64,000 bases of DNA from Vanessa cardui. Its lineage: Eukaryota > Arthropoda > Insecta > Lepidoptera > Nymphalidae. Below are positions 32,855-43,254 of the stretch, piece after piece. The notes under the pieces are model-generated. The model worked only from the letters and a program-made list of their open reading frames with translations. It did no database searches and was not told the DNA's origin. The stretch spans positions 14,756,001 through 14,820,000 of the forward strand of contig NC_061126.1 of assembly GCF_905220365.1 (NCBI RefSeq). Direction: 5' to 3'. A program made the position numbers and the translations under genes. The stretch's first letter is position 1. Each line of letters starts with the position of its first letter.

Positions 32855-33165
32855 CTTGGTGGTAAATTTACTCGGTGGTAGGGCTTTGTGCAAGCCCGCC
32901 TGAGTAGGTACTACCCACTCATCAGATATTCTACCGCTAAACAACAGTACGCAGTATTGTTGTGTTTCGGTTTGAAGGGTGAGTGAGCCAGTGTAACTAC
33001 AGGCACAAAGGACATAGCATCTTAGTTCCCAAGGTTGGTGGCGCATTGACGATGTAAGGAATAGTTAATATTTCTTAAAGCGTCATTGTCTATGGGTGAT
33101 GGTGACCACTTACCATCAGGTGGCCCATATGCTCGTCCGCCACCCTATTCCTTGTATAAAAAAAG
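32855..33165 (+). mobile_element. SINE-B, near full length
   Basis: GGTGGTAGGGCTTTGTGCAA, GTGAGTGAGCCAGTGTAACT, GTTCCCAAGGTTGGTGGCGC, GGTGACCACTTACCATCAGG, CGTCCGCCACCCTATTCC and an A-rich end. The start is partly duplicated (GGTGGTAAATTTACTCGGTG). The frame at 32846-33046 is the reverse translation of this element. Confidence 0.85.
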
Positions 33166-33307
33166 GCGTATGTGTACTCCTCTTATAACCTGGTTTCTTT
33201 CAAAAGAGGCGTGAAAATCTTGCAAGACAAGGGCGACTAGTGCAGTTCATTCTTCCTGGCTGTACTGATGGTCTATACGTTTGGATTCCAATACCACATA
33301 ACATCAG

Positions 33308-33535
33308 GTGGAGCGGAGACATATACATTTCCGGATTGGATTCTTGGATGAGGATGGATATAAAGGTAGAGGACGACCAAGGAAACGATGGATAGATTGT
33401 GTGAAAGACGATATGGTTAGAAAGAATGTTACTTGTGAGATGACCTCTGACAGAGAAGTATGGAAGGAGAAGACATGCTGCGCCGACCCCGAATAAAATT
33501 GGGACAAGGGCAGGAGAGTGATGATGGATGATGAC
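33308..33535 (+). pseudogene. LINE ORF2 C-terminus, RTE-like
   Basis: The plus frame encodes GYKGRGRPRKRWIDCVKDDM, later SDREVWKEKTCCADP, and stops with TAA at 33494. GRPRKRW.D.V..DM...V......DR..W.....CADP is the characteristic tail of a lepidopteran endonuclease/reverse-transcriptase LINE, probably RTE clade. It is followed by GGGACAAGGGCAGGAGAG and GATGATGGATGATGAC, the usual 3' end. The element is truncated at its 5' side and lacks the RT domain. The antisense frame at 33304-33507 is its shadow. Confidence 0.75.
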
Positions 33536-33595
33536 TTCTATAATTTCAATTGAAATAATAATTTTTGGTGCTGCTTTGATTTTTAAATACGCTTT

Positions 33596-33703
33596 TTAAT
33601 TGAAATAACAGGTATTAGTATGATTATTGATTCGGTTATCGACACCGTATTGTGGGACTCCCGTCACTTCCTCTCGTGGCGTGGTGCGGCGAGCTGGTAC
33701 TGC
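33596..33703 (-). CDS. Candidate terminal coding exon of a minus-strand gene
   Basis: On the minus strand, a long pyrimidine tract, CTTTTGTTTTTCTCATGCCAG, ends in an acceptor at 33704. The exon reads AVPARRTTPREEVTGVPQYG then VDNRINNHTNTCYFN and a TAA at 33596-33598. A second frame offset by one (STSSPHHATRGSD...) is also open for about 21 codons, so the phase is uncertain. If joined directly to the exon at 35833-35944 (which ends in phase 1) the second frame would be used. No family recognised. The tract is the strongest acceptor I saw in this window. Confidence 0.45.
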   Translation of the reverse strand, partial: AVPARRTTPREEVTGVPQYGVDNRINNHTNTCYFN

Positions 33704-33873
33704 CTGGCATGAGAAAAACAAAAGACGGTTGATTTTGAACGGGTAGTGGAGAAGAAAAAGAGGTTCTGAGATGGGCGGTAAAAATTGTATCGATTGATAA
33801 ATTAATATAGTGGCATACATTAATGTTATGTGAGTAGTTTTATTACAGGATAATATAAACATAAAATTCAAAT

Positions 33874-33913
33874 TGCTAGTAAAAGCCTATTTGAGTAAAA
33901 TATATCTTGATTT
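33874..33913 (+). repeat. LINE 3'-tail (family L) terminal fragment
   Basis: AGTAAAAGCCTATTTGAGTA then AAATATATCTTGATTTTT resembles the last 40 bases of family L. Confidence 0.45.
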
Positions 33914-34349
33914 TTAACAATAATGTGGTATTGAATTATTAAATAATTTTTATTCTTATTTAATCCGTATTTTCATGTCTGTTAGTAATAGAATAATAGA
34001 AATAGAAGTTAAAACGAGTTGAAAAAAGTAATTGAAAGCAAAACGAATTGAACGAAGACATTTCAGAACTGCAATTTGGATCTGTAAACAACTTAGCTTA
34101 AAGTAACAACTTGTTAGACGTACAACGAAGCGAGGCATCTTATAAAGCCTAGCCCGATACGAAGTATTTTTAAAGACATAATTACGTTCTCTGTTTTTAT
34201 CTCTGAATGTTTTCCGTTTTTCTTCAGATATTTTTTACATAATTAACGTAAAATCTAATTTAAATCTTTGATATTTTTATCATAAAATCAAATAATATTA
34301 TTCTTTAATTTTGCCCGATATGTTTTTGGAAAATAAATTATATTGTTTA
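33914..34349. other. Unassigned AT-rich stretch
   Basis: No feature recognised. The 60-codon minus frame at 33956-34138 follows local base bias. Confidence 0.45.
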
Positions 34350-34627
34350 TGATATACGTTGGCTGACGAGCATATGGGGCGCCTGATGTGGTATGTGGTC
34401 ACCACCGTAGACGATGACGGTGTAAGAAACATTTACCATTCCTTACATTTCGAATACGCCACCGACCTTGGAAACTAAGATTTTATGTCCCTTGTGCCTG
34501 AAGTTACATTGGCTCACTCACTCTTCAAACCGCAACACAACAATACTGTTGTTTGGCGGTATGATATCCGATAAGTGGGTCGTACCTACCCAGGCGGCCT
34601 TGCACAAAGCCCTACCACCAAGTTAGT
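34350..34627 (-). mobile_element. SINE-B
   Basis: Plus strand: GTTGGCTGACGAGCATATGG, then ACATTGGCTCACTCACTC, GTGGGTCGTACCTACCCAGG and CAAAGCCCTACCACCAAG. It carries a few substitutions and a short deletion in the central AATACTG repeat. Confidence 0.8.
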
Positions 34628-34851
34628 TTAAACATCTATGAAAAAATCATTTAGAAACAAATTAATTTCAGTGCCGTTAGACCGAAGTATCAGTACTATA
34701 TTCAAATAAGCACATAAACTATAATTGTCAGTCCGCTTACACTGCCACTGCCACTTCCTATGGTCAATGAGTCACATAGTGTCATAGAAAATAGTACAAC
34801 CAAAACCATTTCCTAGAAATGTGTCATTACGATGTATGCTAATTAGTATAC

Positions 34852-34909
34852 TTACTCATTGGATTTAGCGTGCACCTTTAGTTACTCATTGGATTTAGCG
34901 TGCACCTTT
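34852..34909 (+). repeat. Direct tandem repeat, 30-bp period
   Basis: TTACTCATTGGATTTAGCGT then GCACCTTT occurs perfectly twice, at 34852-34879 and 34882-34909, separated by AG. A simple local duplication. Confidence 0.9.
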
Positions 34910-35023
34910 CATTAAATGATATGGAATTTATTCCAGTTTCGTATCCAGTTCTTGGAGTCGTGGGCGAGACACTTTATTTTTTCTTTTTGTTTTAACTCTA
35001 TCAAGATCACATTTTATATTATA

Positions 35024-35060
35024 CTAATTGTGCCGACTTCGCACGTGTTTTTAATTTATA
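35024..35060 (-). repeat. Helitron-type 3'-end fragment
   Basis: CTAATTGTGCCGACTTCGCA then CGTGT resembles the complement of a Helitron 3' hairpin and CTAG (decayed to CTAA). Confidence 0.35.
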
Positions 35061-35288
35061 AAAAAAGGTACATTTCATATCGCAGTTGTAACTATAACTT
35101 ATTAATTCCGTAGTAGGCAGCTTTAGGATATTAATTCAGTGGTTTGAGGCACCCGACGTGGCAGGGGAGTGGTGGCATGCACAAGAGCGAAATTCGGTGA
35201 CGATTACATTTTGTTCGTAACTTTTTCTATCTTAAGTTCACATGTTCATCTCACTGGATGTCATACCGTCAAAATCCTTTATTGCGTT

Positions 35289-35582
35289 ATTTTTTTATTG
35301 TATAGTTTCGCGGACGAGCATATGGGCCACCTGATGGTAAGTGGTCACCATTACTCATAGACAATGACGCTGTAAGAAATATTAACTATTCCTTAAATCG
35401 TCAATGCGCCACTTACCTTGGGAACTAAGATGTTATGTCCCTTGTGTTTGTAGTTACACTGGCTCACTCACCCTTCAAACCGGAACACAACAATACTGAG
35501 TACTGTTGTTTGGCGGTAGAATTACTGAAGAGTGGGTGGTACCTACCCAGACGGGCTTACGCATAGCCCTACCATCAAGTAA
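35289..35582 (-). mobile_element. SINE-B, full length
   Basis: TTTTTTTATTGTATAGTTTC, then GCGGACGAGCATATGGGCC through GAGTGGGTGGTACCTACCC to CCCTACCATCAAGTAA. Well preserved; the T run marks the poly(A) end on the minus strand. It lies within the presumed intron right of the exon at 33596 and left of that at 35833. Confidence 0.85.
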
Positions 35583-35832
35583 TTTTTTTTATATTTTCAA
35601 TATACATTTGTTATGAACTTCGTATAAGACTTTTTAAGCCATAACGTATTGATGCGCGCATGCTTAAACAGCACGGCAACCTATATCTCGTTCATACAAA
35701 GACAATAATGATTTATCAAGAAAAATATGGTACAGAATAGGGAGGAACACTGACCATAAACAAGGCATAGCTGGTAACTACTAATAAAGAGTTCAGTCAT
35801 AATTATGAATGGTAACAATGGAAATAACTCAC

Positions 35833-35944
35833 GATAGGTATCCCCTACGTACGTCACAATAACACGAGGAAAAATGCCTTCATTATACAGTTCCTGCAAC
35901 GACGCAGCGCTCTTCCGCTGAACTGCTCCAAGCAATATGAGGTT
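35833..35944 (-). CDS. Candidate internal coding exon of a minus-strand gene
   Basis: Acceptor TTTCTATGTTAG (AG at 35945-35946) and donor C|GTGAGT (35832-35827) bound 112 bases open in one frame: NLILLGAVQRKSAASLQEL, YNEGIFPRVIVTYVGDTY. Codons are mixed and GC-richer than the surroundings. The words ILLGAVQR resemble the ILLG(S/A)VQR segment before the second CBS domain of CLC-type chloride channels, but the following residues do not fit that family, so I do not assign it. It leaves one base for the next exon (phase 1). Confidence 0.45.
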
Positions 35945-36016
35945 CTAACATAGAAATCGCCTATATTAATGATGAATATCTTTATACTGCTAACCTAACC
36001 TTCTTAATATGTACGA

Positions 36017-36244
36017 TGTTTAGTGATTGCGGGTCCAAATCCAGGCAAGCAACACTGAATTTTCATATTGTGTTTATAATCCATCTCGTGCGGTGGTGAA
36101 AGAAAATATCGCTAGGAAAGCTGTGTGTGTTAAATTAGAACAAAATTCTAGCACATGTAAATGCATTGTGATGGAATATGCTCCTAACTTTCTCATCTAA
36201 GAAAAAAGAGGTCTTAGAACAGCTGTGGGAAATTTACAAGCCGC
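36017..36244 (+). repeat. SINE-A, decayed, head lost
   Basis: TGATTGCGGGTCCAAATCCA (box B), TTGTGTTTATAATCCATCTC, AGCTGTGGGAAATTTACAAG. The A-box half is missing. Confidence 0.7.
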
Positions 36245-36820
36245 AAATTAAGTAATGATGTTTTTATCAACAGGGGATTTTGCCCCCATTGACTTCGCAA
36301 TTAGTAATTTTTAAAATATTCCAATAAATGCTATTACCGCACCCTTTATCTGCAATATTTAAAAATACCTTTAATATTTTTATAAATGTCGGCCAAATAG
36401 TGGTGAAATATTAGTACATGGCTGCCAATTATTGATATTTTACATAACAGTTGCCAACCTGGCACAGTTACAACGGTTTGCTGATATTAAATTCAAAGTA
36501 TCACTTTTATGTTCATTGCTGGTATAAATATTAATACGGTGTTTTTCTCGTGATTTTTCCTTCGATATTTCGAGCAATTTGATACACGAAAAATCTTGAA
36601 AAATAAAAATATGGTAATAGTAATAGTATATGAATGCCCCAATGCTGGGTGCATTCATATACGTGCTCTTCTTTATAGAATGTTCGCAATTTATTCTAGT
36701 ATACTGCTTCAAAGCTGATAAATATGTACGTCTGATTGATTTTCATTTGATACGTACACATTTCTTAACGATATTTCCCTTCATCGCTAAAAAAGATGAA
36801 CATTAACACAATATACTACC
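36245..36820. other. Unassigned; one 12-bp hairpin
   Basis: GTATATGAATGC (36626-36637) and GCATTCATATAC (36651-36662) form a perfect 12-bp stem with a 13-base loop. Otherwise AT-rich with nothing recognised. Confidence 0.5.
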
Positions 36821-37031
36821 CTAGCTACTCCGGTTTCGCACGGCTGTTATGCTGATATTAATATACTACACATTTTTTCTTGTTTCTTAACTATATTATC
36901 CATGTTTTATAAACGAAAACTTTCTTCTCGAATCACTCTATCTATTAAAAAAACCACCAAAGTCCGTTGCGTTATTTTAAAGATCTAAGCATACATATGG
37001 ACAGACGACGGTAAGCGACTTTGTTTTATGC
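36821..37031 (-). mobile_element. Helitron-type element, family 3
   Basis: CTAGCTACTCCGGTTTCGCA at the left (complement of the 3' end), TCTCGAATCACTCTATCTAT and AAAGATCTAAGCATACATAT inside, CGACTTTGTTTTATGC at the right (complement of the 5' end). Confidence 0.7.
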
Positions 37032-37424
37032 TAAACAATGATAATGATGATGTAAATTCAATCGTGCCTGATATTGATACTCTTCGATTCACGTGCTCTA
37101 TCAAATGGGCTATTGTAACTAATATGAAAGATTTAGTTAATTAGCGATAAATGAGCTCTTACAGCTGATAAATACGCAGCTTAATAACTTATTACATGCT
37201 TGCTGAGCCTTCAGATATTTACCAACAAGTTATCATGTGTTTTTCGAAATTTCTTTCTGGATTTAGGGATGACTGGGCTTTTGTAATAAAGATACACATA
37301 CAGGTTCCCATATTTGATGGTTCGAGGGCTATTGAAGGATAATAATTAACAGAAAGAACTACGATTTTCCAAACTTATATGAGTTCTCAAAGTACTTAAC
37401 AGTATATTTTTTCAATGAAGAAAT
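37032..37424. other. Unassigned AT-rich stretch
   Basis: No feature recognised between the Helitron-type element and the decayed SINE-B. Confidence 0.45.
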
Positions 37425-37690
37425 TTGTAGGATATATAAGCCACCTATTTGTAAGCGATCACCATTGCCCGCAAAGCGCTGTAGGAATATATTGGCCATT
37501 CCTTTCATCGCTACTATGCCTCCAATCTTGGGAAGTAAGATTCTATATATATATATTATATATATACAATCTTACTTACTCGCTCACTCTTCAAATTACA
37601 ATACAATAATTTACTAAGTTTTGTTCTTTGGCAGCATGCATATTCTGCGGATGAGCGGGTGGTACCTACCCAGACGTGCCACCATGTAAA
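37425..37690 (-). repeat. Decayed SINE-B with internal TA microsatellite
   Basis: Landmarks AGCCACCTATTTGTAAGCG, CCTCCAATCTTGGGAAGTA, CGCTCACTCTTCAAATTAC and GATGAGCGGGTGGTACCTAC remain. A TA-rich run at 37541-37567 replaces part of the interior. Confidence 0.65.
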
Positions 37691-38964
37691 ATTAATAGAT
37701 ACAAAATAACATTAACAATGAAATAAAAGCTTCCCAGAATCAGATTTTTGAATGAGTTAACTATAGGGAAATTATGTGAATATAAAATAAAACTTTTATA
37801 CAATTAAATCTATTAAGTTATTTTTTAAAAGGTTATTCATACACAACGACTCTGAAAGGATTGTATGACATTTTAGATTTGATTCATAATTTAAAATATA
37901 TATTCTTAATTTTTGACTATGTATATAGATACAGAAGATCAAATCACCAGTACATTTAATGTTAGTATCAAAATATTCTGTACATCTTCATCATAATTAG
38001 CGCTTGTTTATTTAATACGAATACGAATGAGAAACAGAGGGAAGAAACGAAAACAACCTAAAATGACAATCGTTTCATGATACCATAATTTCGCGGAAGG
38101 CACGGAACTTTTTCCGCGAATAATATATTAAATAGACTAAAGTAATCAAAAACAAATGCGTATTTATTCGTAACGTAAACGAATTCATGCGAATATACAA
38201 TGTAGATTGTTATTATAAAAGATAAAAAAAGTTCGTACGAAATAATTTAAAAAAACAACGTGACTCTCAAATATTAACAAAACGTTTTACAATCTTCTCA
38301 CGAGAGGAGATGCGGATAAAAAGACAAAGTCAAATGAAATCCTTAAGTTTCCACGCTCTGAGTTAGAGTTTTAAACGTGTGAGTTACGCCTAAACAAAAA
38401 CAGACGCGGGAAACAATTGACTTTTAAAACTTCACATTTACGAGTAACTCTTTATAGCGGGCTTTGTTTACATTTGAATTGATTCTCTCTTTACCTTTTT
38501 TATTTAGCATGCAAATACTTATTGTCGGGGTAAATTAAAAAATTACCCGGTTCTTTATTGCTGTACACAACGTAGCTGTAATCACTCTCCAAAACAATGG
38601 CTAAAACTTTCATCTGAATTTATATTTGTAAGCAATGACATTTTAAGCAGCCAAGTTTTCCAGTGATCCATATTTACTTCTGGATTGAGTTACATAACTG
38701 TAAAGTTACCTATTTGTATCTGTCTGTCTGATATGATTTAATAATTGGATAAAGGCTGTTTGTCAGTACAGTTGAGTATTGGTAAATTGGATTGAACTAA
38801 TCAGTAAATTCATTTGTATTACAACTGTATTATATGAAATGAAATGTTGTACAATTCGTAGAAGTGAACAGGACTCATGGTAACTAGAACACCTTAATGA
38901 TACCACAGCTATTTTGAACTTTGCCGTTTCATAAATTTAATCATTTGTAAAAACACATTGGTAA
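37691..38964. other. Unassigned; patch at 38290-38420 GC-elevated
   Basis: No named repeat. The patch AGGAGATGCGGATAAAAAG to AACAGACGCGGGAAAC is less AT-rich with no coding frame, so it is a possible conserved non-coding segment. Confidence 0.4.
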
Positions 38965-39196
38965 AGATTTTTTTTATAGAATAGGATAGAATAAGACGGC
39001 ATATGGGCCACCTGATGGTAAGTGGTCACCATCACTCATAGACAATGACGCTATAAGAAATATTAACTATTCCTTACATCGTCAATGCGCCTCCAATCTT
39101 GGGAACTAAGATGCTATGTCCCTTGCACTCACCTTTCAAACCGGAACACAACAATAATGCGTACTGTTGTTTAGCGGTAGAATATCTGATGAGTGT
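38965..39196 (-). mobile_element. SINE-B, internally deleted
   Basis: TTTTTTTATAGAATAGG through CATATGGGCCACCTGATGGT, then GCTATGTCCCTTGCACTCAC, where about 20 bases are deleted, ending ATCTGATGAGTG without the distal part. It abuts a family L copy directly. Confidence 0.8.
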
Positions 39197-39209
39197 TGAA
39201 AAATAGTAA

Positions 39210-39336
39210 CTATAGAGTTTCATGCCGTTGGATTCACTTCTTAACTTGGGTTGGTGGTAGCTTCTCTTAATATACATAGTTAAATGACGAATCAAAAGTG
39301 CTTGTAAAGGCCTTGAATAAAGTATATTTTGATTTT
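39210..39336 (+). repeat. LINE 3'-tail repeat (family L)
   Basis: GGTTGGTGGTAGCTTCTCTT, AATCAAAAGTGCTTGTAAAG, CTTGAATAAAGTATATTTTG. The 3' end is well preserved. Confidence 0.7.
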
Positions 39337-39495
39337 CTTTCTTATCCTCGCATGTGCCAAATAGATAGCCGTAGCATAGTCACTAGATATAATTTACTTT
39401 TGCACATAAGTAAACCCTGCAAAATAATGTATCATGATGTTCACTTTAAAATTAATAACTAGTTTAATTAAATGTGTGTTCGTACAATCACTTAC

Positions 39496-39585
39496 CCCCT
39501 TTTGCCCTTCAACGGTATCTCCAAGAAACAGATACCAATCAGCTATGACTCCCTCGAGAGCGAACCCTACTAACAATGTTACATC
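39496..39585 (-). CDS. Candidate internal coding exon of a minus-strand gene
   Basis: Acceptor TGTCATCTTAG|G and donor GGGG|GTAAGT bound exactly 30 codons in phase 0: DVTLLVGFALEGVIADWY, LFLGDTVEGQKG. The sequence is GC-richer than its surroundings (GGTTCGCTCTCGAGGGAGTC), both splice sites are near consensus, and a 90-base length keeps the frame. It lies upstream, in minus-strand sense, of the exons at 35833 and 33596 and could belong to the same gene. I recognise no family. Confidence 0.45.
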
Positions 39586-39699
39586 CTAAGATGACACGAG
39601 AGATAGGATCGGTTAGTGTAGAGTGTCGTAGCCGTAGCGAGTGTTAATGGAATATTTATGACGTCAACTGACTACCTCTGACCCTAAATAGTTATACAA

Positions 39700-39993
39700 C
39701 AACAGCCTGTAAATTCCCACTGCTGGGCTAAAGGCCTCCTCTCCCTTTAAGGAGAAGGTTTGGAACATATTCCACCACGCTGTTCCAATGCGGGTTGGTG
39801 GAATACACATGTGGCAGAATTTCTAAGAAATTTGTCACATGCAGGTTTCCTCACGATGTTTTCCTTCACCGCTGAGCACGAGATGAATTATAAAGACAAA
39901 TTAAGTACATGAATCAGTGGTGCTTGCCTGGGTTTGAACCCGCAATCATCGGTTTAGATGCATGCGTTCTATCCACTGGGCAATCTCGATTAG
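39700..39993 (-). mobile_element. SINE-A, full length
   Basis: CAACAACAGCCTGTAAATTC, GGCCTCCTCTCCCTTTAAGG, GTTTGAACCCGCAATCATC, complete to the head complement. It is very similar to the copy at 52389, including the extra A in GGGCTAAAGGCC, so the two belong to one subfamily. Confidence 0.85.
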
Positions 39994-40084
39994 GGTGCAA
40001 CACTGATGCTAAATATACCTCAGAATGTCTTACAACGCTCACAATTTGTCATTAATTAGACAATACAAACCGTTACGTCTTACG

Positions 40085-40262
40085 ATATTTTAGGAACCAA
40101 AATAATCTGTGTTTCTCTACTATATTGTACATGTATTATATATATAAACCTTCTTCTTTAATCAATCTATCTATTAAAAGAAACCGCATCAACATGTTGT
40201 GTAATTTTAAAGAACTAAGCATGCATGGGGACAGACAGCGGTAAGTGACTTTGTTTTATATT
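40085..40262 (-). mobile_element. Helitron-type element, family 3, 3' end lost
   Basis: CTCTACTATATTGTACATGT, TAATCAATCTATCTATTAAA, GACAGACAGCGGTAAGTGAC and TTTGTTTTATA. The left (3') terminus is not recognisable. Confidence 0.6.
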
Positions 40263-40583
40263 ATGTAATGTTACCACTTGAAATAGTACCCAGTATATCG
40301 ACATAAACCAATCGTTATTCTTTGATATATAACTGCAATAAAATTTGCGATAATATTATTATACAATAGCTGCCAAAATTTAAATGATGGGATACGAAAA
40401 GATTACAAAAGGAAAGCTATGAATGATGCAAAATCTGGCGCATAATAGGTCAGTTTTATTGTATTTTATTTCACGGTGCTTAACTTACCGTCTCTCACGG
40501 GTAAGCGATCGCGAAAAACCAACATGGCTGCCGGCAATGTCGGGAAAACTTGATTTGTGACTCCACGAAGTAATGCCAGTGAG
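40263..40583. other. Unassigned stretch
   Basis: Mostly AT-rich. A CpG-containing patch near 40490-40550 (AAGCGATCGCGAAAAACC) leads into the shared motif at 40586; no exon recognised. Confidence 0.4.
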
Positions 40584-40585
40584 GA

Positions 40586-40644
40586 GTGCCAACAGTTGAA
40601 TTGGAAAAATTTTATATTGTCCCATAAAAGTCTTGACGAAAACA
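40586..40644 (+). repeat. Shared motif, copy 1
   Basis: AGTGCCAACAGTTGAATTGG to GTCTTGACGAAAACA matches 42927-42985 (AGTGCCAACGTTCGAATTGG to GTTCTTGACGGGGACA) at roughly three quarters of positions. Function unknown. It sits in a GC-elevated patch (40490-40750). Confidence 0.6.
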
Positions 40645-41224
40645 AAGTGCATTTTTATTCAAGGATCAGTCACAAAATTCGAAAGGGTTTATCTAAAGAA
40701 TTCGCTTCGAGTTCGGTTTCTCCTCGTTGCCTCGAGTTTGGGAATCGCTGACACGATTAATAGTATCTGTCTAGAACTTATGCTTCGCTGGTCTTTGAGG
40801 TTTTTGTAATAAATGGTGTTTTTTCGGTTGACGGTTTTTATAGAATTTTATGAGAAAACGAAAGCTTACAAGCGAGTTTCTTCATCGATCATATTCAATA
40901 ACTTTTGTGAGAATATTTTTTTCTTTGGGGATATTCTTTCTTAGCTACAAATTGTTTTTTTATAAAAACCAATACAATACGATAACAACAGAATAGATAT
41001 GTTCTTGCAACCTTACATCGTTAAGCAACGTTGCTACGTCACCCTGGTGAGAGTACCTACTTGGTTGGAGTAATAAGTACATACCTACCGCTTATTTGTA
41101 GAGTGCAGCGCTACGGATTGCCTTACATACTTTCAACCAATTAACTACTATACTATCAGGTAATTTAATATAAGATATCCCAAAATAATATCTATAATCA
41201 AGTTATGTATCATCTGTAAATAAT
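40645..41224. other. Unassigned stretch
   Basis: Nothing recognised beyond the GC-elevated shoulder up to 40750. Confidence 0.45.
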
Positions 41225-41400
41225 CAATCAAAAATAAAAATATACTTTATTCAAGTAGCTTTTACAAGCACTTTTGAATGCTCATTTAACAACTATTTTA
41301 AGTCAACCAACGGTTCGAAAAGTAGATTCTACCGAGAAGAACTGGCAAAGAACTTATTTGTCAGTCTTTTTGAACATTTTAAAATACAGTCATAATAGTT
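41225..41400 (-). repeat. LINE 3'-tail repeat (family L)
   Basis: AAATATACTTTATTCAAGTA, GCTTTTACAAGCACTTTTGA, AAAGTAGATTCTACCGAGAA. Confidence 0.75.
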
Positions 41401-41837
41401 AAATACAATTATATATGTATGTAATATATCCTGAAAGTCAACAAGTTACATTTAATATTTATTAAAAACATTTCACGTTTGAACACTCTCTACAATTCGA
41501 TTATATTATGTATAAATATCAAAAGCAAAAATCATAATTTGGTGAGCAGCAACGAGAAAACCACTTTTCATCGCAATAATGGAACGTACAGTGTATTTTC
41601 GATAAATCAACATGCGATACAGCACACAGCGAGTGCATCGCGATATTGACGATTTTACAAACCGTGTACAACTTCTGGCTGCTGGCTTGTGTTCGTAATA
41701 ATGTTAATACAGAAACTGTCTTCGAGCAAACAGAATGGATTTGTTAAGAATTTTATTACAATACATTCAGTTTACGATGCAGTTTTGAAGTTTATTTAGA
41801 TATATAAAAATGCTCAGGAATATTGTTAGGGTTTTCT
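41401..41837. other. Unassigned stretch
   Basis: No feature recognised. A slightly GC-richer patch lies at 41560-41700 (CATGCGATACAGCACACAGC), without a coding frame. Confidence 0.4.
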
Positions 41838-42015
41838 GTACCGTCTGACCTATTCATCAAATCTTCTACCGTCAAACAGCAATACTTAGTATCGTTGTCA
41901 TTGGGTACCAATTTGAAGAGAGTAAGTATGTGACACAGGAAAATAATAGGTTTCTCAGAGGATCAATGGTGGTGGTGATCATCAAGTGAACTACTTGCCT
42001 CCACCACCACAAATA
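41838..42015 (+). repeat. Decayed SINE-B
   Basis: CTATTCATCAAATCTTCTAC, TGTCATTGGGTACCAATTTG and GGTGGTGATCATCAAGTGAA recall the SINE-B order with many changes. Confidence 0.45.
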
Positions 42016-42282
42016 GAAAGTATATATATTTAATATACTTGATATGACATTTTTGTATGGTAAAGAAGTATTTACGATACTATTATAAAAATATTTTTTT
42101 GGCCATATTTCATTGGACCTAGTTCTTCTCATTATTGTAACTTATTTAAGTATAATTGCCACAAATCCAGATTGAAATTGCCTCTTAATTATAATATTTA
42201 AAATAGGCTTTCTTTCTTACTTCCAAGGACTTTTTGTGTTATTATTTTCGAATTATAAATTGTATTCAACATTACAAAATTA
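42016..42282. other. Unassigned AT-rich stretch
   Basis: No feature recognised; the minus frame at 41872-42132 overlaps the decayed SINE-B. Confidence 0.4.
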
Positions 42283-42534
42283 ACAGCCTGTAAATTTCTC
42301 ACTGCTGGGCTAAGGCCTCCTCTCCTTTGAGGAGAAGGTTTGAGCATGAGTATTCTGAAAGGAAAGCGCGATGGAATCATCACGCTACTCCAAATACTGA
42401 TTGGTAGTTATTAAATTAGTCACATGCAGGTTTCTTCACGATGTTTTCCTTCACTGCACGAGGTGAATCATAAGCAAAAATTAAGCAAATATCGGTTAAG
42501 ATGAACGCGTTCTTACCACTGGACCATCTCAATT
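42283..42534 (-). mobile_element. SINE-A with internal rearrangement
   Basis: CAGCCTGTAAATTTCTCACT, then a replaced middle (GGAAAGCGCGATGGAATC), then CACATGCAGGTTTCTTCACG and ATCGGTTAAGATGAACGCG to CCATCTCAATTG. The box-B half is deleted. Confidence 0.75.
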
Positions 42535-42926
42535 GTATGGATACTCTTAAATACCTAAAAAAACAGAACAGACGTTGTCAAACAGAAGAGAGAAGATACC
42601 GATTAGTACTTGCCTATTTATTTATATAATTACATAATTAATACATGTTCACATCGTCGTAATTCATTCGTGAATATTTATTTACTACTAGCGTTCATCT
42701 CGAGTTCAGTCTATTTATCGTATAATGGAAAAATCCCAGCGTGAAACCTCCTCGCTGTCGATAAAACTAATTCCATTTTCGGTTCGATTTCGCCAGAGAT
42801 GATATGAAATTGCCTCGCAGCTGTGCAAAATTTTAACTGCAAACAAATATGAAAGAACACAATAGTCGTGATTTGTAGGCCACTCGTGCACGCAGACTGA
42901 GTAACGTGGCTGAACAGATATCTGAA
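42535..42926. other. Unassigned; GC-elevated patch 42700-42926
   Basis: The open minus frame 42711-42986 covers this patch but has no motif; its right end is the shared motif at 42927. Confidence 0.35.
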
Positions 42927-42985
42927 AGTGCCAACGTTCGAATTGGAAAATTGTATATAGGGCGATAAAGTTCTTGACGGGGACA
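42927..42985 (+). repeat. Shared motif, copy 2
   Basis: See 40586-40644. Here it lies at the end of a GC-elevated patch (42700-43020) with AACTAATTCCATTTTCGG upstream. The patch looks conserved but not convincingly coding. Confidence 0.6.
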
Positions 42986-43254
42986 TAGTATGTACTGGTT
43001 CGAGCTACGATGTCGACTCGTTTTGAAAGAAATCTTTTACGTCTAATTTATATAACTGTATTTGTATGTTTGGAAATATGTTATACTCAAAAAAAAAATC
43101 TCAGAAAAAAAAAATATTTATGATATAAGCAGTACCCATTTTTATACTTGTCTGTCTATCCAATTTTTTTAAAAGAATTATTAAAAGAATTCCTATTAAT
43201 CCGTGGTCTTTATTTATATTTAATATATATAAAAAATAAATGGAAAATATTTTG

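Noticed and set aside
33304..33507. 67-codon minus-strand frame
   Set aside because: Antisense shadow of the LINE C-terminus read on the plus strand.
35833..35944. Assignment of this exon to a CLC chloride channel
   Set aside because: Only an eight-residue word fits; the rest of the exon and the other candidate exons do not.
37541..37567. TA microsatellite as an independent feature
   Set aside because: It is an expansion within a decayed SINE-B and is described there.
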